NCBI GenBank assembly: GCA_027924585.1
Contig: BSBM01000425.1
Coordinates: forward strand, 248,001-312,000
DNA from: Larix kaempferi
Taxonomy: Eukaryota; Streptophyta; Pinopsida; Pinales; Pinaceae
Reading direction: 5' to 3'
Length of the DNA: 64,000 nucleotides
In this document: one piece after another, positions 55,511-64,000 of the stretch
How positions within the stretch are numbered: the stretch's first letter is position 1
Layout: each line of letters starts with the position of its first letter
The notes under the pieces: model-generated
What the model was told of the DNA's origin: nothing
What the model saw: only the letters and a program-made list of their open reading frames with translations
Databases searched by the model: none
Program-made: the position numbers and the translations under genes

Positions 55511-58500
55511 TTATTTCAAAGAAATGCTAGAATCCATAACATCAGGAATCTGGAGACAAGCTTGAATGATAACTTCAGCAGAGACATATAGATGGTGCTG
55601 GAACTCTTCCCAAGTGCGTAACAGATTCTGGATGTCAACAGTCAGAGTTGTGAGTTTTGACATATTTTCCATCTTGTCGTGAGTGGATGTAGCCTGCAAA
55701 TGGATCATGTCGGGACCAAATGTGTTAATTATATTGTCAGCAGCAGCAAGTAACTGATTAAATCTGGGATGAATTTCTTCAAGTTTATTGAGGCCTCCTC
55801 GAGCTTGTGACATCCACTGAATTTCCTGTTTTTCTAACTTTTCTAATTTCTTGTTCTCCATGATGATCTAATTATCAAGTATTTCAATATGGGCTTCATC
55901 TACAGTTAAGCGTTGTTGCTGAAGCTTGATTAGCAATGCTCTTGTTTTTTGAATATTTTTGTAGACATCACCATAGTAGACATACCAATTGTTGAGAACT
56001 GTGGCAAGTTTTTCTGCTTGATGAGCGCACTGCTTGAGTGCTTTGGAGGCTTCTGAAAAGGCTGTAAACTGATTTGTCATGAGGGAAGCTACCTCAATAC
56101 CCTGATCTTGCTATTTCTTGATAATCTTAGATTGTAACATTGACATGACAGATTCTAGTAACTTGTATGCTTTGTCTAGAGGTGATGTCATGTCGAAAGT
56201 AGCTGGAAGCGGGATAACTTGCTGAGCTTATTTTTCACACTTAGTAAGAAATGTAGCCTGCTCATTCTGTAGCTGCAGTAACTGATCTTCTGATTCCTAT
56301 CGGTGATGTCTTTGCACTCTAAAAACTGCATCTTCAAGTAAATCAAGTTCTACTTGGGAGGCCAACTGTGGCAGCTCCAAATTGATCTAAGTATATAGAA
56401 GGAATATTTTCTGATTGTACTTGCTATGTTTGCTGTATTTGCAGTTGCTACTGCAATTCTCTTTCTTTACTTTTCTTCTCTTTGTGTTTCTTTCAACTAC
56501 TTTTCTCTTTTTCTTTGCTTATGGTTTGTTGTTCTAGACTCTTATCTTTTTCGGCTGTTGTTGGGTGATTGTCGATGGCTACTTGTGCACTAATGGCAGC
56601 CTGTTCTGCTTGACTGTGTGTACTGGGTACTACTGTTGTCATGTTCTGGTCCTTCAACCATTAGTGGATTTGCTGAAGATGTGCTAAAGATTTCCCTATG
56701 CTAGGAACCTATGCCAACCATTCTCTTTACTATGTTAGTATATTGTTGTTGGACACATATGCTTTGTAAGTCGTCCCGTAGTATTTGTTGATCTGTAGTT
56801 TATATTAGCCCATAGTATTGACCCATAGTATTGGACACATATGCTTTGTAAGTCGTCCCGTAGTATTATATATCCCATGGTTTTGACTCATAGTATTGGG
56901 CATAGACTTAATTTATAAGTGTGTGTTGAGGTCATTGAAGGCAGTGTGAATTTAATTGTATTGAGCTTGCTCAAAGGAGGTTGCCCCCTCTAAGTGGCTC
57001 GTGATCAATATAAAAGTGATTATGTTCTATTATTTCTGCTATTTCGCATATTCTTACTAATTAATTGTTGCAGGTGCATCACACCCTATTGCTTGTATTA
57101 GTAGCTGGAGCATTTGTGTGTTCTGATGGTCCTGTTGTGTCGGCTACATCTTCTCGAGTCTTGACTAGTTCCATGACTTTCTCTACTTCTATCGTGTCTA
57201 CTTCTTTGTTGAGTTGTTGTGAAATTGAACTAGACTTGGATCCTTCGATAGGGGAACTTGACTAGTTACTGGGAATGATGGTAGGTCGGCGGATGTCGAA
57301 AATGGACTTGGTGAAATGGTACTATTGAACGGATCCAGACTAACTAAACTAGACTCGACCTGGGAACTGACAACTTGGGATTTTTTCGTGCTAATGGTTT
57401 TTGCTTGAATTGGACTCGTTTGCTGTGGTAGTGATTCAACTGGAAGGGAGTGAAGACACCTGTTTATTGTGCATATATTGGATTTGATGGGTTAGGATTT
57501 CTGATATGGTGTGTGGTCATGTGACCGACAATTTCTGGGCTGGGTAATGGCAAAGGTGAAATTCCTGTTCGAATGTTTATGGATGGGGCTAAGTTAACTG
57601 GGAGAGTAGATGGAGAGGCAAAAATAGGTTGTTGGATGACCATATCATGCCAGTTAGGGCAGAATATCGAAATGTTTGCAATGAATATGCTCAGAGCGGT
57701 GTCTTCTATGACATGAGGAGCAGGTAATGCTAAAAGACTTCTTTCTTCTTCTACTATAGTTGGGGAAAGGTGGGGGGACTGGATGTTTAGATCAACATTA
57801 GGAGCAACTGAAATTTTGGGTTTCTTAACAATGATTTGGGAAGATGGATACTTATCCTTTTCTACAAACTTTCTGAATTGTTCTTCGACGGGTAGTTTAT
57901 TCTTGGCTGCATCTTCTAGTATTTGTGTAGCGCTGTCGTATAGCTCGATCTCGTCTATCATCGATGGTTCCTGAATTGTTACTTGTCTTTTTCCTTCCCT
58001 TTTGTCGATATTATTCGGTTCTGTCAGGCTGTGACTATTTTGGCTGCTACCTTCTAGATATTATCGTCTGTCAGAAGATGTTCCAGATTGTCAGATTCTG
58101 TATCATTGTTCGACTGCTCTCTAGCTTATGTTTGGAGCCTGGGTGAGTGCTAACATCTTGGTGCTAGGAGTCGGCTCGGGCTGATAGCTGAAAGTGTTCA
58201 TGTACAACCAACTTTCATATGCTTCTTCTTGTTCCATGTCGGTCATAGGTTCAACATATTTGACATTTCTTTTCATGGATTGTGTCGGGATGGGTAGTAC
58301 TTGATTAGATTGACGGCTTAATTCTGAAAAGATTTCATTTACTGAAGGGTAATAGTTGAGACGTTGTGTTGGGCCTGCTGCTCCTTCCATGTACCATACT
58401 GTTGTGTCATCCAAAGATAGTTGGATGTGCGTTGTCGGTGGCAAGCTTCGACGGACATTCTGTGGTACCCTCCATCTTGTTGCTATTTCTTTAAGGTCAG

Positions 58501-59350
58501 TAAACCATGCTTCAATCCAAAGCTTGACTGTTGTAGGTCCATGTTGGTTTGTTCCAGGTGAAAAGCAATAAAAATTTTCCATCTGGACAAGTCGGACTTC
58601 AATGAAGTCTTTGTTTTCTTTTGGTCAACAATGGGTCATAGAAATCCAAATGAGTAGAGATGGGTAGCGGATGCTAGCTCCCTCGTCTTGGCACCTCTGG
58701 CATGTATATTTGAGAATATCGGCCAAATAATCTACCCAGTTGTATACCTTGCCATTCATAGCCATATTTTTAATAGCTTCTAGCATTTCGGGCTTCAGGT
58801 CTGAACCTCTACCTGTCCTTGAAAGTGCATGTGATACAATCTTGGCGGCCGTTTTGTAATTGTCGAAAACAATCTCACTCACGACTACTCCTCTTCGATT
58901 CTTTCCAGCAGGAGAATTGACAAACTCATCAATCAAGTTTGCAGCCAAACTTGTTGGTACAGCATCTCCTTTATTTGAAAGGCCAGTGATTTTGTGGATG
59001 ATTTCACCATTGATTTCGACTGGAATATCAAATTAAATCTTGTCATTGTAGTATCTACTAATGATGAACTTTGCAATGACTTCCTTCAATCCTCCAAAGT
59101 TATCCAATAAGGGTGCCTTCAAGTAGTGCAGGATTGTGGCTATTTGCAACCGTTTTGCTTCCTGTCTCCAGTGACCGCTTGATTCCTTTCCCCAATATTC
59201 AACACTTCTCCATGCTTTCTTCTAGGTGGGTTCCAATGCCTTTGCATTCTGAATCAACTGGAGTCTAGTTTCCAGTGGTGTTTATTCTTTCTCCAATTTT
59301 CTAACTGTTGTTGCAGCGACTCTGCTAGCGATTAAAGTTTTTTGGAGCCA
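55511..59350 (-). pseudogene. Long accessory frame between integrase and 3' LTR of element E
   Basis: Open segments 58948-58625, 58582-58121, 57961-57464, 56080-55868 and 55861-55511 are all in the same minus-strand frame, so this was one frame of over 1,100 codons broken mainly by stops, with decayed linkers between. The N-terminal globular part starts upstream of 58948 (FDIPVEINGEIIHKITGLSN) and runs through RYPSLLIWISMTHC, RWRVPQNVRRSLPP and HIQLSLDDTTVWYMEG. A Pro/Ser-rich middle follows (57464-57961). The end is two helical, coiled-coil-like blocks (KALKQCAHQAEKLATVL and LEKLEKQEIQWMSQ). No signal peptide or membrane span, so not a typical envelope. The start codon was not found; the right limit is approximate. 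Function unknown. Confidence 0.75.
56742..57075. repeat. Possible LTR-like insertion inside the accessory frame
   Basis: The stretch interrupts the accessory frame. It begins TGTTGTTGGACACATATG and ends ATTAATTGTTGCA, with a CAATATAAAAG box near 57008. A 38 bp segment with GGACACATATGCTTTGTAAG is present twice (56752 and 56831). No target duplication was found, so a solo LTR is only a suggestion. Confidence 0.35.
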
Positions 59351-59949
59351 TGGAAGATTCAGGGTGCAAGGTTGTAAGACTGGTTTCAGTGGAGTTAAGG
59401 AATTCTGTTTCTTGGAGTTCAAGTTCTCGGCAGATGAGTAACCAAGAATCCTCAAGCTTCGTATTTATGGTGGAACTACTTGGCATGGGCGAACGAGACG
59501 TAGAGGCCTGTATTAATGGCTGATGTGATGGACTTATTAAATCAGGCTAGCCGAATATTGGTGCTTCATCAGGTACATTACTTTTGGCGGTGTGATTATC
59601 TTTAGACTTTATTTCTTTGTCATCATGGTGCTGCGACATCTCATTCGTTGTGTTAGGTCGACAGGATTCTCTATTTATGTTTGGTCGGTCCAAGCTCCAA
59701 TACTTCTGCCGTGTCGGATTTTCTTCTGTAAACCATCGATATTCTTGTTGGTGTCTGTAATATCGACGGTTGTGCGTCGGACTTCTTTATCTATTGTTTC
59801 CTTACTTCCTCTTCCATTCTCTCATCATTTCTGCTTTTTTCCACGATCTGCTATATTTGGTTGATTGCTTTATATTACTCTCGTTCAGTTATTTCTAACC
59901 ATTTTTTTTTCATGTTCATGATTTATACCTTTTTAGTCAGGCACTGTTT
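59351..59949 (-). other. Gap between integrase and accessory frame of element E
   Basis: No sustained frame or domain. The N-terminus of the accessory protein may extend into the left half of this stretch, but several stops prevent placing its start. Confidence 0.4.
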
Positions 59950-61199
59950 ACGACTTTCTTTAAAATATCTCCTTGTAATGTTTTTAGTCGTACTAAGCCA
60001 TTAGGATTTAACTTTTTGATGATATAGGGTCCCATCCATTCTATATGCAACTTTTTTGGTTTCCCTTTTACTCTACTATTATATAGGAGTGCTAAATCTC
60101 CAATTGACAGATTCTTTTGTTTGATATTTCTATCATGCCATGCTTTCTATTGTTGTTTTTGTATTCTTTGATGTTCTAAGGCCAACTGTCGAGTTTCATC
60201 CAGCTTCGATAGCTGTAATAATCATTCATTTCGAGTATCTTCGATGTCGATATGAAGAGTTCTTGCAAAGGTTGGTGCTTGTCGTCAAAAATGTAACGGG
60301 ACGATAGCCTCTTGACCATAGACAAGTGAGAATGGTGTTTGTCCTATTGTTTTCTTATATGTTGTTCTATATGCCAAGAGGACAGCAAGTATTTTATCGT
60401 CCCAGTCATCTTTCTCTGTATTGCAGATTTTTGTCAGTCCTTTTGTAAGTGTTTTATTGAACAATTCTACTACGTCGTTCGACTGAGGGTGATAAGCTGT
60501 GCTTATTCTATGATCGACTGCAAAATCCTTAGTCAATGCTTTAGTGGTTTTACATACAAAGTGTGTTCCTTGATCACTTATCAATGTTATGGGACATCCA
60601 AAGCGTGTTATGATGTTTTCATAAATGAATTTAGCAGCAGCTTCACCTGAACATGTTTCGACTGGTTCTGCTTTTGCCCACTTGGTAACGTATTCAACAG
60701 TAGTAATAATATACCGAGCACCTGTTCGTCTTCCTACTACTAGAAATGGTCCAATAAAATCAATAGCCCATATTTCAAATGTTCGGCTATGGTTAATTCG
60801 ACATAATGGCATTTCTATTCTTGGTAGTGGTCGGCCCATGCACTGACATTTATCGCACTTAGATACAAACTCTCAATAGTATTTATGAATCATTACCCAC
60901 CAGAGTCCTACCTGTAGGATTTTTCTTCCTGTTATATCTGCATGATAGTGTCCTCCTGCTGGTCCAGCATGGACTTCTGTAATTATATCCTGTCGTTCAT
61001 GCTCAAGTGCACATCGACGTAATATATCATACAAACCAAGTTTATAGAGGAAACCGTTGATCAAGGTGTAGGGGGATGTTTTCATTGCTAATATATTCCT
61101 CTTTTTCCCATTCATTCCCTCAGGAGCTTTCCCATTTTCTAAAAATTGTGCAATTTCCATAAGTTCTGAAGGTACTGCTTCGATGCGAAACAAGTGCAC
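59950..61199 (-). pseudogene. Element E integrase
   Basis: Read on the minus strand. The zinc-binding part has EVHAGPAGGHYHADITGRKI and CDKCQCMGRP (about 60990-60835), separated by a TAA near 60874. The catalytic core has WAIDFIGPF, LISDQGTHFV and SNDVVELFNKTL, giving Asp, Asp and Glu, all present. After a stop near 60284 the C-terminal region continues to about 59950 with WMGPYIIKKLNPNG, the GPY motif. No chromodomain follows. Catalytic residues are intact but several stops disable it. Confidence 0.85.
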
Positions 61200-62561
61200 A
61201 TCCGGTAAGTCATCTTCAATTCCTGTCGGTTCTTCTCCTGTGTCGATTCTCGACAGGTGGTCTGGTCTGGCATTAAGTTTTCTAGGTCAGATGATTACTT
61301 CGAATTCAAATTCTTGGAACAGTAATAACCAACGACATAATCTCCCGTGATGCAATGGCTTATTGACTAAGTATTTTAAAGCTTGGTGATCTGTATAAAA
61401 TACAAAGGGATTAGCCAATAAATAACGGCGGTATTTCTGAAGGGCAAATACCATACCTAATGCTTCTCTTTCAGTCATAGAATAATTTCTTTCAACTTTA
61501 TTCAATTTTCGACTGTTGAATGCATTAGGATAGTCCATGTTATCATCTCCAGGTTTTGTTAGGATGGCTCCTACTGCTATTCCGGATGCATCAATATGTA
61601 CATGAAATTTCTTTGACCAATCTGGAAATTGAAGAATCGGTGCTTCGACCATTTTTCTTTTCAGTGTGTTGAATGAAATGTCGCATTCCTCCATCCATTT
61701 ATAATCTTGATCTTCTTTTTGCAATTCTTCCAGAGGATAAGTCATATTGGAATAGTGTCTGATAAATTTTCTATAATATCCGGTATGTCCTAACAGGATT
61801 CGTACTTGTTTCGAATTTACTGGAGGCTTTAGGTCGAGAATGATTTTGATCTTTGCATAGTCAACCTTAATATCTTCTTTGCACATGACATGACCAAGAA
61901 ATATGCCGATAGGCATCGTGAAGATGCACTTTTTAATGTTCAGGGATAGTTGTATATGTTGACATCTTTCTAGCATTAGTCTGAGCCATTTGCAGTGATC
62001 TTTCAGCATTGTATAAATTGTCTAGTCATCAAAGTATACAACCATGGTTTTGTAAATGTATTCTTGGAATGCTTTGACGACAATTCTTTAGAAGATCGTA
62101 GGTGCGTTCTTCAACTCGAAAGGCATAACTTTGTACGCAAATGACCCGAATTCACATACAAATGTTGTATTTTTCTGGTCTTCTTTTGCGATAGGTACTT
62201 GGTTGTACCCCGAGAATCCATCCGTGAAAGAATAGCACTCATATCCTGCAACTTCATTGATGATTTCATCTGCAAAGGGTGTAGGGAAAGGATCTATTAG
62301 AGTTACCCTATTCAGCTCTCGAAAGTCGACACAGATTCTCAGTCGAGTTGGATCTTGTTTCTTTGGCTGAACAGCCATTAGGTTTACCCAGTCTGATTGG
62401 TCAATAGGGTATATGATTCTTGTGGCAAGCATGTTATCGATCTCCTTTTTGACAATATCCTTATATTTGTGAGCAAGTTTGTAGGTTCTTTTCTTCACAG
62501 GTCTGGCGTCAGGTTTAATGTCAATTTTCATCTCACCCATTTCCTTTACAAGCCCTTTCAA
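61200..62561 (-). pseudogene. Element E reverse transcriptase and RNase H
   Basis: RT begins KEIDNMLATRIIYPIDQSDW and includes RICVDFRELNRV, FTDGFSGYNQVPIA and MPFELKNAPTIF (62561-62088). A stop at 62085-62087 precedes KAFQEYIYKTMVVYFDD, the YFDD active site at 62025-62036, and a TAG directly follows it (62022-62024). The thumb and RNase H continue to 61287: HIDASGIAVGAIL, TEREALGMVFALQ and FYTDHQALKYLV carry the first three catalytic acids, so unlike element C this RNase H is of the normal, intact kind. The connector to integrase contains HLSRIDTGEEP after another stop. Confidence 0.88.
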
Positions 62562-62945
62562 ATCTTTATAGTCTTGAGAAAAAACGTCTTGGAATTCTTT
62601 GAGAATACTGGAGATTTCTGCAGTTTGTTCCTCATTCCATTAATCGCCTATTTTTGCCATTTTTGGTCAATCGTCCTTTGAAATATCTACTTCCTTTATT
62701 TTAATCTTTGCATCCATCCATTATGGTGCATGGCTGTTACTTATCCGTCTTTCCCCTTCCTTGATTTGTGTGAAAGTTGGTGGGAAGTCTTTTTCTGATA
62801 GTCTTTCAGGTTCATCTTTTTCTACGATCTTTGTACTTAAGATTGTTCTTATGGGCTTCGACACACTGGGATGATCCTTTCTCCAATGAAAACTTTTCCC
62901 TATCGACATCTCTGTTTCTAGGCTCAGTCTTGTCAAGTGCTACTT
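62562..62945 (-). pseudogene. Region between gag and RT of element E
   Basis: The protease expected here is not recognisable: no D-T/S-G motif was found in any minus frame. Only a charged short frame (62936-62721) and scattered stops are present. The protease may be decayed or deleted. Confidence 0.4.
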
Positions 62946-64000
62946 TTATGTCGTCTTTATATTGTAGCAAGTGTTAGGTGGTTGCAATTTCTCTTGTTTG
63001 TTTCCGAGTGTTGAAGTTTCTGTTGGCTGTAAGAATTCTTTGATGCTTTTGCTTGCTTCGACCAATCTCTCATCTTGCAGAGAAAACTGGAAATCCTTAA
63101 CAAAATTTTCTTTTAGATCTTTCCAAAGGAAATTTTCTCCTCTTGCTTCTTCCATCTTGTACCACTTGTTAGGTAGATCATCGAGTGTTCTGGGAAAGAG
63201 GTGAGGCCATTTTCTTTCATCTTTATAGCCTAATTTTCTCCATTGTTTTTCGCAATAATCAATGTGAGCTTCAGGGTTTTGTCCTTGTGTGAACAAAGGA
63301 ATGTTGGCTTGATTTGTCAAGTTTCTTCCTCCAAACCTTTCTATGAAAGATGTAGATGCAGTATTCCAAATTTGAAGTTTCGACTGATGAGTATCCCACC
63401 ATCTCGCAGCTTGACCAGTAAATGTCTCTACCAAACTTTGTAGACAACCTTACTCTCTGACATGTTTTGATACCTGTTCGACATGTACATCAGGTGGATC
63501 ATGTTCTTTATATCTTAATGTTGAGCTACCATATTGTACATTTTTAACTAGAGCAAGTGTTGGATATGCTCGTATTTTTCGTTCAAAAACCTTCGGTGTG
63601 TAAGATACAGAGAGACACTTCTTTATTTGTTTCCTCGAGATGGCTTCCACATTCCAGCATTCGTTTGCATGTAGATCATACTTTTCTATTTTCTAGTCAT
63701 ATAGTTCTGCATTGGAATTATATCCGAGCGAGATAGGATCTCTGAGATGAAGTTCTCCTTGGTTATTTGGCTCAATGCAATCTTCATTATTATCTATTCA
63801 GTAAAATTGTCAGATATCGTTATCGACTTTTGTAGGTTCTAACCAAGGTTCTCTTTGTGATGGGAATATTGGCACGATAACCTTCTGGCCATTACCTTTC
63901 AACTTGATGCGGCTTTTGTCCAAAGAAATTGAATCCTTCATCTTCCGTCCCCATGGTCGACCTACCAAAGCAGGGAAAGAGCTTGCATCATCTTTTGGTA
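62946..64000 (-). pseudogene. Element E gag, runs off right edge
   Basis: In the same minus frame as RT. The best block (63434-62946) reads FTGQAARWWDTHQSKLQIWN, SFIERFGGRNL, PEAHIDYCEKQWRKLGYKDE and NFVKDFQFSLQDERLVEA, a capsid-type gag with the usual ARWW pair. Upstream (63650-63450 and on to 64000) the frame continues with SISLDKSRIKLKGNGQKVIV and EAISRKQIKKCLSVSY, broken by stops near 63450, 63697 and 63800. No CCHC knuckle was seen. Confidence 0.7.

Larger units (their letters stand above)
55108..64000 (-). mobile_element. Ty3/gypsy element E with extra 3' reading frame, partial
   Basis: Minus-strand element whose 5' end is beyond the right edge. From right to left: gag, RT, RNase H, integrase, a long extra frame, polypurine tract, 3' LTR. 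Gag, RT, RNase H and integrase all lie in one reading frame broken by stops only; the extra frame is in a different phase. Integrase lacks a chromodomain. LTR length is only about 325 bp. Lineage within gypsy is unresolved. Confidence 0.85.

Overview
This 64 kb window is plant nuclear DNA made almost entirely of nested and adjoining LTR retrotransposons, with remnants of two host genes. The plant assignment rests on Ty1/copia and Ty3/gypsy elements with plant-type primer sites (initiator-Met-tRNA and Asp-tRNA), a CACTA-type DNA transposon end, an ATG8-interacting-protein-like (ATI1/ATI2-like) gene fragment and an NAD-malic-enzyme pseudogene with plant-like splice sites. The element density and the unusual gypsy lineages suggest a large-genome seed plant, perhaps a gymnosperm; the species cannot be fixed from the sequence. 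No intact host gene, rRNA, tRNA or CRISPR array was seen.

Layout: (1) 1-3132, minus strand: 5' LTR and leader of a copia element running off the left edge. (2) 3133-3600: CACTA-like terminus. (3) 3604-5243: A-rich, unassigned. (4) 5244-8344: 3.1 kb LTR of an old gypsy element (D), then its primer site and a gag that is split by (5) element B, 8811-18838, a gypsy element with a perfect 5 bp target duplication that keeps gag and protease but has lost RT, RNase H and integrase. Gag of D resumes at 18844. (6) 20287-20407 and 27951-28440: two halves of an ATI1-like coding sequence split by copia element A (20408-27950), which has 606 bp LTRs, a decayed RT/RNase H and three kinds of tandem repeat. 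(7) 28728-45072: element C, 16.3 kb, the main object of interest. (8) 45078-48982: mostly unassigned, with a minus-strand LINE remnant. (9) 48983-50165: six exons of a mitochondrial-type NAD-malic enzyme pseudogene. (10) 50166-55107: unassigned. (11) 55108-64000, minus strand: 3' part of gypsy element E, with gag-pol in one decayed frame and a very long extra reading frame between integrase and the 3' LTR.

Element C has LTRs of about 5.05 kb, a perfect ACATG target duplication, an Asp-tRNA primer site, and gag, protease, RNase H, RT, degenerate RNase H and integrase in that order. Two features stand out. Each LTR contains a 1,069-codon reading frame preceded by its own TATA box and followed by a polyadenylation signal, so the LTR looks like a complete gene cassette. 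An RNase H domain with all four catalytic acids lies upstream of RT, while the normal RNase H after RT has lost catalytic residues. Element E carries a comparably large extra frame in a different place, which may be a parallel solution. Both are candidates for poorly described accessory proteins of plant gypsy elements.
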